A DNA stretch of 64,000 nucleotides from contig CM041294.1 of the NCBI GenBank assembly GCA_023052935.1, forward strand, positions 27,330,641-27,394,640, written 5' to 3'. Below, piece by piece: positions 10,193 to 21,902 of the stretch. The stretch is from Piezodorus guildinii (lineage: Eukaryota > Arthropoda > Insecta > Hemiptera > Pentatomidae). The position numbers and the translations under genes are program-made. Positions within the stretch are counted from its first letter, which is position 1. Every line of letters begins with the position of its first letter. The notes below the pieces were generated by a model. That model did no database searches and was not told the origin of the DNA. It saw only the letters and a program-made list of their open reading frames with translations.

Positions 10193-12036
10193 TCTATACT
10201 AATATTATAAAGCTGAAGAGTTTGTCTGTTGGTTTGAACGCGCTAATCTCAGAAGATACTGATTCGAATTGAAAAATTCTTTTTGCGTTGGATAGTCCAT
10301 TTATCGAGGAAGGTTATAGGCTATATAACATCACGGTGCGACCAATAGCAGCGAAGAATCAGTTGAAAATGTGGAAAAAACTGATGAAATTAACCTCGCA
10401 TCCCAATAATTCCAAATGATTTACATTTTAATTTTAAAATAATTCAATTTCCCGTTAAGTTATTTTTTGTCGTAACAATTAATAAATCACAGGGGCCAAC
10501 ATTTAAACACGTAGTAAGAATCGATTTACGTCAAAATCGGATTGCGGAGAAAATCAGCATGTTCTTCTGCCACAAGAAAATAAAACCAAAAATATCATTT
10601 ACGCAGAAGTACTTTAAAATATATTCTTTTAAAAACTTCTTACTAGCGATCATAATAACGGAAATGGACACAGACGAAGTCGCGGGCAACAGATAGTCAA
10701 TATTAATATTATAAAGCTGAAGAGTTTGTTAGAACGCACTAATCTCAGAAACTACCGCCTCGAATTGAAAAATTCTTTTTGTGTTGGATAGTCCATTTAT
10801 AAAGGAAGGCTTTAAGTTACATAGCATCACGCTGCAAATCTGAAATATTAGTGGAAAATGTGGAAATGGGGATATTAACCTGGCATCCCAATGATTCCAT
10901 ATGATTTACCTTTTAATTTTAAAATAATTCAATTTTCCGTAAATTTATCTTTGACTTAACAATTAATAAATCACAGTGGTAACATTTAAGCAGGTAGAAA
11001 TCGATTTACGTCAAGACTGTTTTTTTCACACGGCCAACTATTTGTCGCATTGTCAAGATCGGGTTGCGGAGAAAATAAGTATGTTCTTCTGCCAGAAGAA
11101 AATAAAACTAAAAATATCATTTACGCAGAAGAACTTTAAAATATATTCTTTTAAAAACTTCTTACTAGCGATCATAATAACGGAAATGGATTCCTTATGA
11201 TTTACCATTTAATTTTAAAATAATTCAATTTTCCGTAAATTTATCTTTGACTTAACAATTAATAAATCACAGAGGTAACATTTAAGCAGGTAGAAATCGA
11301 TTTACGTCAAGTCTGTTTTTTTCATACGGCCAACTAGTTGTCGCATTGTCAAGATCGGGTTGCGGAGAAAATAAGTATGTTCTTCTGCTAGAAGAAAATA
11401 AAACCAAAAATATCATTTACGCAGAAGTACTTTAAAATATATTCTTTTAAAAACTTCTTACTAGCGATCATAATAACGGAAATGGACACAGACGAAGTCG
11501 CGGGCAACAGATAGTCAATATTAATATTATAAAGCTGAAGAGTTTGTTAGAACGCACTAATCTCAGAAACTACCGCCTCGAATTGAAAAATTCTTTTTGT
11601 GTTGGATAGTCCATTTATAAAGGAAGGCTTTAAGTTACATAGCATCACGCTGCAAATCTGAAATATTAGAGGAAAATGTGGAAATGGGGATATTAACCTG
11701 GCATCCCAATGATTCCATATGATTTACCTTTTAATTTTAAAATAATGCAATTTCCCGTAAATTTATCTTTGACTTAACAATTAATAAATCACAGTGGTAA
11801 CATTTAAGCAGGTAGAAATCGATTTACGTCAAGACTGTTTTTTTCACACGGCCAACTATTTGTCGCATTGTCAAGATCGGGTTGCGGAGAAAATAAGTAT
11901 GTTCTTCTGCCAGAAGAAAATAAAACTAAAAATATCATTTACGCAGAAGTACTTTAAAATATATTCTTTTAAAAACTTCTTAATAGCGATCATAATAACA
12001 GACATTGACGCAGACGAAGTCGCGAGCAACGGCTAG
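10193..12036 (+). mobile_element. non-autonomous Helitron-like element as a tandem array
   Basis: Starts A|TCTATACTAATATTATAAAGC and ends GACGAAGTCGCGAGCAACGGCTAG|T. This is the A|TC ... CTAG|T architecture of Helitrons, with a short CGC...GCG stem upstream of the end. Inside are four head-to-tail units: about 10193-10692, 10693-11190 (truncated), 11191-11511 (truncated) and 11512-12036. Positions 10701 and 11519 begin an 818-bp tandem duplication. No Rep or helicase frame exists. Two similar frames of 74 and 80 codons (10976 and 11794) are only copies of the repeat. Confidence 0.75.
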
Positions 12037-12219
12037 TTTTAATATTATAATGATATATTATCCAGTAAATGGTTGGGATTAGAATTCTTTGATCTTGCTA
12101 AATATATGAAAGAAGAAAAACCGTGTCTCATTTAACCTAAGATATATTTTTTTTTTTTTAACCAGGTAAAAAACCAAAATAAAAGTTGTGGATGTAATTA
12201 GTTGACCGTTGAGAATTAC
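12037..12219. other. linker with a Penelope-associated tag
   Basis: Positions 12191-12217 read GATGTAATTAGTTGACCGTTG and onward. A near-identical string precedes the Penelope-like remnant at about 40800, suggesting that this stretch is part of a Penelope-like terminus adjoining the foldback. Confidence 0.4.
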
Positions 12220-12288
12220 TGGAAGGAATTAGTCCGGGTGGCGGTCATTAAATGAAACAACTAAATAGTTTCAACTATTTTATTGTTT

Positions 12289-12328
12289 GCCAACGTTTCG
12301 ACCCCCTTTTGTGGGTCATCATCAGGGC
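12289..12328 (-). ncRNA. hammerhead ribozyme-like motif (left arm)
   Basis: Minus strand: GCC, CTGATGA, stem II GACCC...GGGTC, GAAAC, GTTGGC. Stem I is GCC/GGC and the stem III tetramer ACGT is self-complementary, as in dimer-forming hammerheads. All invariant core residues are present. Confidence 0.6.
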
Positions 12329-12382
12329 GCATGGTGGGAGAATGGAAACTGAGTTTCTTGAGTTTCCATTCTCCCACCATGC

Positions 12383-12421
12383 GCCCTGATGATGACCCAC
12401 AAAGGGGGTCGAAACGTTGGC
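12383..12421 (+). ncRNA. hammerhead ribozyme-like motif (right arm)
   Basis: Mirror copy of the left-arm motif: GCC, CTGATGA, GACCC...GGGTC, GAAAC, GTTGGC. Core intact. Predicted cleavage would follow the GTT before GGC. Confidence 0.6.
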
Positions 12422-12490
12422 AAACAATAAAATAGTTGAAACTATTTAGTTGTTTCATTTAATGACCGCCACCCGGACTAATTCCTTCCA

Positions 12491-12770
12491 ACAAAATAAA
12501 AGTTATTTATTTGCCTATCTTTATAAATACATATCCTAAATTCACTGAAAAAATAAGTAAAAGTTCAAAAACAATTTCATAATTACATAATTTCTTATCA
12601 TAGTGCCAAAAATAAATAAAAGGTCCTTTGAATATTCGCTTTCTTTATCAGGAATAAACAATAACATATATTTAACCAAAAAGGAAAGATATTTCTCAGA
12701 GTGAAAATAGAGAAATATACATAATTTAGTAACTAACATAATAAAGACGTGAGTTATGAGTAATCATAAA
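12491..12770 (+). repeat. FR3 dispersed repeat, copy 1
   Basis: Aligns with 17745-18020 in the same orientation through the blocks ATAGTGCCA, GTCCTTTGAATATT, TATTTCTCAGAGT, ATATACAT and AATATAAAGACG/AATAAAGACG. Both copies are AT-rich and non-coding. No terminal structure is visible. Confidence 0.5.
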
Positions 12771-12839
12771 TTTTTGATGACTGTTAAGACTTAGTCATTT
12801 TGACCGTTTTGCAAAAAAGTCAGTGCAGAAAGTCTAGCA

Positions 12840-13155
12840 CGAAAATAAATATTCGCAAGAAACTTAAATTCCATATTTAACACAAGTCTATGCTCGAGAT
12901 GTTACAGAAACTTCTTAACTATAATTTGTTAACCATAAGTCTCATTAAAAAAAAAAAAAACTTAACGGGCTTTAATATCAAGTAGGTTGCATCCTAATTT
13001 AAATAGTCAAATGGTTCCTAAATTCCGATATTTTGAATTTTCTTCCTCTAAAGTATCTTCAGTTCTGTTGATTCGAAACAATTCCTTGTTGTTAGCATTG
13101 TTAAAAAATGGATAATTTACAAGTTCTGCAGATTTGAAAACTAACTAATATAGAG

Positions 13156-13232
<77 letters not shown>

Positions 13233-13530
13233 TTTTGTAAATATTTTGTTCCCAAATATAAGAATATTAATATAAATGTATAATAGCTAATGATTTAAGA
13301 AAAAAAAAATTAAACAATATTAAACAACTGTATAATCTAATGGGTAGTGATGAAAAGCGGATAAAACTAAGGAATAATTGTTAATGTTATATTATTTAAT
13401 TTAAATTAACGCTTTCATGCGAATAGAAACTCAATGTAATTATTTAACATAAACTCTGACATTATTTAAAACTTCTTAAATTAATTTAGAAAACGAAGAT
13501 GAGTGTTGCACATAACAGAGTTTTTAAAAA
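12840..13530 (-). repeat. decayed FR1 copy, reverse, with (AT)n expansion
   Basis: Reverse-oriented FR1 blocks occur in order: a form of GGGCTTTAATATCATGTAGG, TTGAATTTTCTTCCTCTAAAG, GTGATGAAAAGCGGATAAAAC, and GAGTGTTGCACA. A 68-bp (AT)n run splits it. Confidence 0.55.
13160..13228. repeat. (AT)n microsatellite
   Basis: Uninterrupted alternating AT for about 68 bases. Confidence 0.95.
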
Positions 13531-13702
13531 TATATAAAATAATACCGATTGTTATCATGAGACTAATTGTTGCTTTTTCCTCCTTTGGTTACAACTAATT
13601 ATAGAACCAATTAACAACCAATGGTAACAAATTTTTAGTTTAAATTATTTAGTCTTTAAAAACGCTTATCATTTTTTTTAAAAGTTACCTTGCTAATTTG
13701 AA

Positions 13703-14505
13703 AAATTATAATAATAATAGGCTTACCGAACCCGAAGGTTCGTTGCCGATACCACGAAATTCTGTCTACCGGGACTCGTCACTGTCACTGTCTATGTTCA
13801 CCGTTCAAGCCCAAGCCCCCGAGATCAGCCTTAATGAAATCCTCCCATCGACGCTTCGGCCTACCTTTCGGACGCCTATAAGTCGGATCAGCGAATACTA
13901 ACTTTCTCGGAATCCGTTCTTCATCGAGCCCAACATCTTTACTCACCCATTTGAGTCTCCGCGGTGCTATCAACTCAATTATAATCACATGATACAAGTT
14001 TCGCAATTCCGCGTTGTGCAACCTTCTAAAACCAGTGGCCTCATCTCTCTTAGGACCAAATATTTTACGCAGTACCTTATTTTCGAAAACCTTAAGCCTT
14101 TGTTCATCCTTGAAAGTAAGCGGCCATGTTTCATATCCGTAAAGAACCTTCGGAAGAATAATAGTTTTATAAATTCTAACATTTAAGTTTTTAGATAGAA
14201 GCCGCGAACTAAGTAACTTAGCAACTGAATAATAACACGCATTTCCCACCTTAAATCGGGACTTTATTTCTTCCTGGATTTCATTTTTTCTTGTTATCAT
14301 TGAACCTAAATACTTGAATTTCTCTACGTGTTCAAAAGTATGCCCTGATATATCAATATCACCAAGATCGTCACCGTTTCTGCTACTAATCATATATTTC
14401 GTCTTATCGGTATTTAATTCGAGTCCTATTTCTTTATCGGTTTTTATTAACACACTTGTATTTAGTTGTATGGTTTCCGTAATATCTAAATAATTTCCTT
14501 GAAAA
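13703..14505 (-). mobile_element. RTE-type retrotransposon copy 1, 5'-truncated, minus strand
   Basis: Read on the minus strand it ends with a CGAACCTTCGGGTTCG hairpin, TAAGCC and a short (TATTAT) tail at 13703-13725. The tail flank (AAAATTATAA) recurs beyond the 5' break near 14499, a likely target duplication. Three further copies share this 3' end (to 24142, from 27636, to 53557). Confidence 0.8.
13785..14453 (-). pseudogene. RTE-type endonuclease/RT polyprotein, C-terminal part
   Basis: The 222-residue frame begins just after the RT palm (TDKTKYMISSRNG), continues through FEHVEKFKYLGSMITRKNEI and YYSVAKLLSSRLLS, then YGYETWPLTFKDEQRL and KVLRKIFGPKR, and ends near RRPKGRPKRRWEDFIKADLG. 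This is the conserved tail of RTE-like polymerases annotated in many insects. Endonuclease and YADD catalytic residues are missing, so it cannot work. A short deletion relative to the copy at 23749 removes residues after GPKRDEATG. Confidence 0.8.
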
Positions 14506-15262
14506 TTATAAGGATAATAATTCTACAATGATAACTAACAGACAGTTTTCTAATAATATTAATTAAATTGTAAGATATATTTAATTTCATTTATTAACCA
14601 ATAGAAGATATAAAAGAAACATTGATGGAAGTTTAATTCGCTCAGTAATTTGATTTTTTTTAAATATATATATTTGAAAAGAAAATTGAATATTTTTATT
14701 ATGATGAAATATGAGAGTATTAAATCATGCAGGAAGTAGAGGAAGCAGTTGCCCGTACTCTCTGTAACTCAATTATCTAATCAAAACAAAACAAGCTTCT
14801 TTAGTACCTTCAATATTGAGATATTTTAACACTTCGATTCATTTTTTATTTTTTTTTTTTTTTTTGGTTTTTATCAAACAAATTAAAATAATCAAATATT
14901 TTAGCTTTTCCTTGTCAAAGCAAAGTACAAAATGCATCTTGAATACTATTTCACTCACTAAACCTCCAGCATTTTTTAAATTCAGTAAACATAAAAATAA
15001 TTTTGACCAATAAAGATTTGAGAGAAAGAAATCGCAATATAAACGAAATTTTAATTTGAATAATAGTTTCATAAGAATATATAGTCTTCTTTTACTCTAA
15101 ATTAATCAAATCTTAAATGTTTAAAAATATTTTTTAAATGTATTTTTTCCAAATTACTCCCTGAACATATATAACGAATAAAGGTTTTTCAAGAAATTTC
15201 AAATTTTCAACAACTGCAAGATAATTGTTTTCAATCAGCTAAAAGAATTTCATTATTATTAT
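14506..15262. other. AT-rich intergenic sequence, nothing recognised
   Basis: Low-complexity T and A runs (14844-14866). Small frames on both strands are artefacts of composition. Confidence 0.45.
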
Positions 15263-16121
15263 TTTTACTTTCACTTACCTATATGAAATATATAGTAAGG
15301 AAAAGTATTGCAATCGTGAAAATTTTCGAATTCCAGTTTTCGACGGAAATACACGTTTTAGGGTCCTCCTGAGTACAAATGAACCAATGTCTGGCAAAAA
15401 GGTCTTTCATATTTAAGACAACTATACGTCCGAGGTGTTACAGAATCTTTTTCATCAAAATCAGCTGACCAGTAGACCAACTTTATACCATGCATTTAGC
15501 ACCTTTTTACGATTTTCTCAAAAGTGGCTCTAACGATTTTGATTAAACTCCCTATATCGAATGTAAAATTTAATGGGCTTCATTACATGTAGGTTTTATT
15601 CTGACTGAAATAGTATGACAGGGCTTAAATGCCGATTTTTAAATTTTCTTCACTAAAATACCTTTAATTCTGTATATTCTTTAAAAATAAATATATTATC
15701 TAGTTAGCATTGATGATTAACGGGTAAATAGCAAGTTGAGCGAATTTGATAAACAACTAAAGGAGAAAACTGTAAAAAATATTTATTTAATGCAATTTTT
15801 TGTCTTTGAACATAAGAACAGTGATATAGATGTATAATATACCGTTGGAAAGCTGAAGATTTCAGAAATAAATATTATCTTATACATAAGCTTGTAAAAG
15901 TAAATAAGGAGTGATGAAAAGCCGATGAAACTAACTGATTATTTTGGATAATAATAGAATAGATTTTTTAATAAAACACATGTTTCTATATAAATTCAAT
16001 TTAATTAATGCTTTAATAGTTTCACGTCTTTTTATCTCTAACTGTATTTGAAAATTCTTTAATCGATTTTATAAAACGAAGGTAAGGAAAGTCGTGTTTG
16101 CCCGCACCAGATTTTTTTTAA
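15263..16121 (-). repeat. FR1 copy 3, near full length, reverse
   Basis: Starts TACTTTCACTTACC with a stem TATAT...ATATA variant of the terminal palindrome and ends GCCCGCACCAGATTTTTTTT. The (CA)n tract is lost: a segment between GTCTGGCAAAAAGGTCT and CATATTTAAGACAAC is deleted. About 860 bp. Confidence 0.85.
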
Positions 16122-17744
16122 CCTATCTTCATTATTACCTGTACTTTTGGTTAATCCGATACTTCGTCGCCTTTTCACATCCAATCGAGGATAAAAATAT
16201 GAAAATTAAGTAAAGTATGAAGTTCATATCGAATTTTCAAATTTCCAGCGTACCTTTTTCACCCAATATAGATTATATAATAATAAATATATAAAGTTTA
16301 TGTTTAATTGTCAACAATGCAAAGTAGCCATGTAGGAAAATCTTCCAATTTTCATGTTCTGTATGCTAATCTAAATAATCAAAATGCTGGAGTGGATTAG
16401 GTACGGAAACTGAAATTGTATTAAAAACATTGTATTAAAAAAAAAAAAAAAAAAAATTTAAGACGGATTCCTTAACTTCTTCATCACTATGCTGATATAA
16501 TTAACTAATTAAAAAATAAAACATCGAAATAGAATTAAATACAGACCTCAGGAATTGATCATGTAACAATATTAAATTACAAAGTTTGAAAAAGAAAAAA
16601 TAGTGAGCCAATAGTCAACCTTATATGCTGATACAGCTTGAGCTATTGAAAATTAGAATGTAAAAAAAAATTTAATATATTGTAACTAAAAGCAAAATGT
16701 TTTTTAACATTTTTTTAGACTTGATAATGGGGAAAAGGCCCTGAAACGTTGACTACTACATATGACAATTTTTGTAACAATAAAAATAAAAAAGATAAGG
16801 AAGAAAAATGTGCTGATTTTATATGAATAAAATATAAACTTATTCTAAAACCATGTAGGATATTAATACATAGTTAAGCATATGACAACATACAGCTAGT
16901 ACCAAATTATTTAATTAAATGTACATAATTGGATAGAAGAGCTAATAACAATAGTAGAGAAGGTGATATATATCATAACGTAATTTGCAAGCAACGTGAG
17001 GGCCATTGGCAGTTATCTATCTACGTTGCCAACACAAATAGTTCGTTACTGATCGAGAAATAAAAGTGTCCTGTTACAAAAACTCACTATGTTACATAAA
17101 CTTATAAGACGCTTAGAATTCATTTGAATATAAAGCAGAAGGGGAATCGAAATTGAAATAGCTGTCTCACAGGGAGAGAAAAAAAATGGAAAGAATTGGA
17201 TAATGAGATTAAGTGAAGAAATGAGAAATGATTCAATAGGAAAGGAAATCTGATCCGGCAATTGCCGAGAACTGCCGGGAGGGGCCGATTCCTCTCCAAT
17301 CATTTTTAAATTATTTCTTCCCGACCCGGTTCAGTTTCTTTTATAGTTCCTATCTTAGAATTATCAGGTGTAGTCTCCTTTTATAGCTGTTTATTAAACT
17401 GGTAATAAAAACCACTTTATCGTGTGGGATATTTACTACTTAACCTAGCTTCTTTCTCTCTCTCTCTCTCAGATTCATTCGATTCCGTTTATGAAATACA
17501 TTATCAGAAATATAAATAATGTCAAGTTTTATTATTCCTTATGACTTTATACCCTATGTTCCATTTTACTTTAAATTCTTCTATACATTCGAAATGCACG
17601 TTTAATAAAGATCCCTCAACACTTAATTTTTTATATTTAACAACATTTATTAAAATTTAGTGGTTTTTATCTTCTTTTAATAGTACATATTTTTCTTTTT
17701 TAATGTAAAATAAAAGCTCAAAAGTTTTTTATTTATAAGTCTCT
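16122..17744. other. gene-poor AT-rich stretch
   Basis: Contains a poly(A) run at 16436-16457, a decayed hammerhead-like tag at 16717-16753 and a (TC)n run at 17453-17470. The 85-codon minus frame at 17046-17303 does not resemble a known protein and lacks splice context. Confidence 0.4.
16717..16753 (+). ncRNA. decayed hammerhead-like motif
   Basis: TTGATAA replaces the CTGANGA core, stem II GGG...CCC persists, and GAAAC with GTTGAC follows. Stem I (GAC upstream, GAC downstream) no longer pairs. A relic of the 42304/48517 type, not an active ribozyme. Confidence 0.35.
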
Positions 17745-18020
17745 ATAGTTAAATATTATTTACACGTAGTAATTAAATATAGATAAATTTGCTAAATTCA
17801 CACAAATAGTAAATACCAGTTCAAACTAAACATCATAATAACATACTAAGTTATTATAGTGCCATAAATAGATAAATTGTCCTTTGAATATTTTCATTCT
17901 TTATGAAGAATAGATAATTAATGTAATTAACAAACTATGGTATTTCTCAGAGTTAGAATAAGAAAATATACATATCTTAGTAATTAACAATATAAAGACG
18001 TTAGTTATCGGTAATGTTGT
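17745..18020 (+). repeat. FR3 dispersed repeat, copy 2
   Basis: Diverged partner of 12491-12770; see the shared blocks listed there. Confidence 0.5.
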
Positions 18021-18059
18021 ATTAGGAAGGTTATAGGGACAGTTAACAACTTACCAGCG

Positions 18060-18360
18060 TTATGTTCTTCCAAAAAGTACTACATTCCTTTTAATTCTTT
18101 CCAATGAGTGTACTATATCCACGTTTCATTCCAAAAAGTACTATATCCATATTATATTGATTAAAAGTAATTGGAAAAGTGCAATAATTTGGAAAACTTA
18201 GTTGGTAACTTGCTCAAAAATAAACTTTGGATTTTAATAAAACAAGAATCACGTAAATTGGTCCAATAATAAATAAATGAAAGATTTTTGCGTTAGCTGT
18301 AAAATTAAGTGCTGTAAAAGTACCTTTTGGAAATCAACGTCTCAATTGACGAAAATAATT
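18060..18360 (-). repeat. FR4 repeat, second copy
   Basis: Contains TTCCAAAAAGTACTA near 18071 and 18133, and the inverse AGTACCTTTTGGAAAT near 18325, followed by CAACGTCTCAATTGAC, the inverse of the start of the copy at 9779. Confidence 0.45.
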
Positions 18361-18375
18361 CTGAAGCCAAAGCAA

Positions 18376-19035
18376 AGCCCCTTAGTTCTAATTAGACTCA
18401 CTAAGAGCGCTGCCAATGAATATTGTTTTACTAAAACATGACAAAATAATGTTAAACCCCTCAATGATTTAGGTGTATTCCTTACCGTAGGGATGTTCTC
18501 AAAACATTTCCGTTTATTTAAAATCTCTATTAAATATCTTATCAAAATAAAAAAGTGGAGTTCATGATTTCAATACAAACTTTTTTATATATATATTTTT
18601 TTAATGTGTCGTCACGGGTTGATGTTCCATAGTTTAATTGTTGAATACATTTAAAATATATGTTTGAAAAAGACATTTTCAAGAAAACATTCAAGGTATT
18701 AGAGAACAAAAAAATGCCATATCAATTCTAAAAAGGTAGAGCTGGATGTTACCGTCTCCACTTAAAGTTATTATGATATTTTAATTATTTATTAATTTAG
18801 AGAATTTAAGTTAAATATACCTAAATATTTGATAATATCGTGAATCAAAAATTTTCAAAAATAAATCTGTAGATCTAGTAATGTTGCCCTTAGTTCTAAT
18901 ATCAGCCACTAGTGTCGCTGCCAATAGACTCCTTAAAGACAATGTTTTAGGTATATTTATTACTAAAGGGAATTCCGTTTATTATATTTATCTATTGAAT
19001 ATTTTTCATTAGAAATAAAATTGATTAAAATCTTC
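18376..19035. repeat. two related segments about 510 bp apart
   Basis: Positions 18376-18545 and 18885-19030 share CCCTTAGTTCTAAT, a CACTAAGAGCGCTGCCAAT / CACTAGTGTCGCTGCCAAT pair, TTTAGGTGTATT / TTTAGGTATATT and ATTCCGTTTATT, in the same order. A diverged local duplication; no coding frame spans either unit. Confidence 0.45.
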
Positions 19036-20490
19036 TCTTTAATTACACACTTCTAGAAATTGGTATTAGAAAGGTTAATGTTTGGTTTAACTTCAACATG
19101 TTCAGGAAGTTCAAATAAAAGTTTGAAATATAAATCACACAATTTAAATTTTTAACTAAAAGAATACAAAAATAACTTTAGTCATTTATATGACTATTTA
19201 TCATAAAGTTACTAGTTACCGTTTTCCCTCAAATTAGTCAAATATTTTTAGTTTTATTAGTCCGGACTAAATAAAATAAATTAGACTAAAATATTATTAT
19301 TTTTTATATATAGGTCTCTTATTTTAAAATTATTTAGTTCGTTTTATTAGTCTCAGTGAAATTACCATATAAATGTAATGATATGGTTTTCATTTTATCC
19401 TACAGGAGCGCTTTCATATACATGAAAAGACGCTTTCAATATAAAGCTAATAATTGTCTGTCAACATAAAATAGTGATTCACTTCTTTCACTAAGAAAGG
19501 TGTGAAGGAAAAGATATTTGTTTCGTAAAATATAACATGAATCTTAGAAACTTCCAGATTTTAAACTGTTACTAACAGAAAATTTTGGGATAACATTTTA
19601 CTCAGAATTTATAACAGACATTTTTAGAATTAAGAAATCTGTATTTCATCAAATACTTAATAATAAATAAGAAATTTATTTTTAGAATTTCTGTTCAAAG
19701 TTATTCTCAAATTTCAGATTAGCTCTCTTTCCGCTATAAATTGCACTAACTTTTTAACTTTAATATAATATGTACATTATATTTACACTTGTTACACTCT
19801 ATATATTCATAATACTATTCCGTGAACTTATATTTTCATGGTAAGGTGATAACATCTTAAGAATCAGATTAAAGAATCTGACTATTAAGGAACTACATCA
19901 GAGTGAAGAAACAAACAGTGGGGCTAAAAATGGATTACTGGTAATCTTTGAGGTGCAACAAAACGTATTAAAAATTCTATACATATGAAATAAAATCTCA
20001 CCTCATTTTAAAAAAAATTAATCCTTATAAAAAAAACAAAAACACAATAATAATTGATGTTACATTTTAATCATATTATATTCATTCAAGAGTGTTTATT
20101 TAACTGCTTAATCTTTGAAAAACTAATACAACCTTACATATTTAATAGCTCAATTTTAATTTATTTTGAATTATATATTATTATTATTATTATAATAATT
20201 TAAATTATATTCTTAAGTACATATAATTTTATGTTATCTTCTGAATTATTGGCTACTCATATATGCATCTACTATAATTAAAATCAAAAGAAAACTATTT
20301 TTTTCACATAATGTCTTTACAAACTTTAAAGAAACAGTATCAATAAATCCAAACGGACTTAATTTATTATACTTTTTCTAAAATAATATTAATCAAAATA
20401 TAATAATTACGGAGTTATTTACATCATGATAAATTTATTTTAATGTTTTCAACACATAATTCACATGCAATTTTAAATTACGTACCTTAC
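19036..20490. other. AT-rich sequence, possible intron of the minus-strand gene at 20491-20544
   Basis: No frame, tRNA or element seen. It lies directly downstream (minus sense) of a GTAAGG donor, so it may be intronic. Confidence 0.35.
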
Positions 20491-20544
20491 TTCAGTGATC
20501 GACATCCCAGTCTGTTTAACTTCATATTTTTCAAAGTCAGCCAT
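20491..20544 (-). CDS. candidate first coding exon of an unidentified host gene
   Basis: On the minus strand an ATG in a good context (AAAATGG) opens a frame of 18 codons, MADFEKYEVKQTGMSITE. It ends at a complete codon (phase 0) next to the consensus donor GAA|GTAAGG. The upstream leader has in-frame stops, so this ATG is a plausible first codon. About 160 nt upstream lies a TCAGTC sequence like the arthropod initiator element. Codons and composition differ from the AT-rich noise nearby. I do not recognise the protein, and the next exon was not found in the window. It could be a chance frame with a good donor. Confidence 0.45.
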
Positions 20545-20860
20545 TTTTGATTTTATCACACAGATAATTTTCACAAAACCTAAACCGTTAAATGCTAATA
20601 GTTAGTTAAACTAGTTTAATTAAATTCATTAAATAACGTTTAAGATCATATCTCACATATTCTTAATAAATCACAACCTCGCACATTCGCGGACCGCACT
20701 AGACTGAATTAAATAGAGAAGAGGGACAGATGTTCAAGCGGAACTGTAAGTTGGGTCTAATTAGATTACAGATGAAGCTCTAACCTGATTGGCGGAGAGG
20801 ATTCGAATCAACTCCCCCACCTCTTTGCCTAGAACATTCTTTATTTCTCGGAAATACAAA
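20545..20860 (-). promoter_or_regulatory. candidate 5' UTR and promoter region with initiator-like element
   Basis: On the minus strand, TCAGTC at 20702-20707 fits the arthropod Inr (TCAGT). Around and upstream (20690-20850) the GC content is higher than in the surrounding kilobases, as expected for a promoter. No TATA box is visible. It would drive the exon at 20491-20544. Confidence 0.3.
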
Positions 20861-21164
20861 CATTCTAATTAATATGATTCTCAACCGCTACAGTTAATTC
20901 ATTTTAACTGTGGAATTTTTCGGTACTGTTTTATTCAGCATAATTAGAATTTTATAACATTTGCACATCATACATCGAATATTGCTATTTATATTTAAAT
21001 AAAATTTATTCATATACATAAAATTCAGTCTGATGCAGTGGTAAATTCTAAAGTTTATATTGAAATAATTATTCCCTTCTTATTTTTGTTAAATATTTTT
21101 TTATGTTATCATACTAGGTTACTGATAATTTCAGAAATTTTAATAAGGCAACTCCAGCTGGAAA
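20861..21164. other. AT-rich sequence, nothing recognised
   Basis: The plus frame at 21038-21241 begins here but ends in FR1 sequence, so it is not a gene. Confidence 0.35.
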
Positions 21165-21480
21165 AATCTGGTGCGGGTAACACACGACTTTCACTTACCT
21201 CCATTTTTAAAATCAATAAAAGAATTTTCAAATACAGTTAGAGATAAAAATATGTGAAACTATTAAAGAATTAATTAAATTGAATTTATGTGTTTTATTA
21301 AAAAATCTATTATATTATTATCTAAAATAATCAGTTAGTTTTATCTTCTTTTCATCACTCTCTATTAACTTTTAAAAGCTTGAGTATAAGATAATATTTT
21401 TTCTAAAATCTATAGCTTTCCAGCGGTATATCATACATGAATATTACTGTTTTTATGTTCAAAAACAAAAAATTTAAAAC
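21165..21480 (+). repeat. FR1 fragment, 5' third
   Basis: Begins AAAATCTGGTGCGGGTAAC, then ACTTTCACTTACC, and follows FR1 to the GTTCAAAAACAAAAAATT block where it stops. Confidence 0.8.
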
Positions 21481-21902
21481 TGTCTCTGTTTGTTAAACTA
21501 CATTATACCCCATCTTCTAATATTCATCTTCTTTAGGAATGCGTGTCTGTATGACCCTCTAAGACGCCTATCATCAGGTCGGTCCTAGATAAGGCGTCTC
21601 GGAATAGATTCCTCAGGCATTCGTGCTACATGATCCAACCATAAGATCTAGTCATTCAATAATACAGCTCTAAATTCCAAAAAATAAAAATATTTTTAAA
21701 AAATACCCGACCTCCATAACTGAATTTTATGTGATAAATAAATAAATAGAGAAATAGAATTTTATTTTTACATTTAGGTTAATTTTCATTGGCATGGTAA
21801 GTGGACTTGGTATAGATATTTTTTCTTTATGATGTACGTTTAAAAAATATTTATTTATATATATTGACATATTCTATTGACATAATAATATTGACATATT
21901 AT

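Larger units (their letters stand above)
12220..12490. mobile_element. near-perfect 271-bp foldback with two inverted hammerhead motifs
   Basis: The left arm at 12220-12350 (131 nt) is the reverse complement of 12361-12490 (130 nt) apart from one extra T, with a 10-nt centre. Outer ends are TGGAAGGAATTAGTCCGGG and its complement. Each arm contains one hammerhead-like motif. Part of the right arm also occurs, decayed, at 24368-24440. The near identity of the arms implies recent origin or gene conversion. This is probably a Penelope-type terminal repeat in inverted arrangement; no protein is encoded. Confidence 0.75.

Noticed and set aside
10976..12036. two nearly identical 74- and 80-codon frames
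   Set aside because: Both are the same stretch of the tandem Helitron units, not genes.
13160..13228. (AT)n run as a cruciform or origin signal
   Set aside because: A simple microsatellite within decayed FR1; nothing else supports a function.
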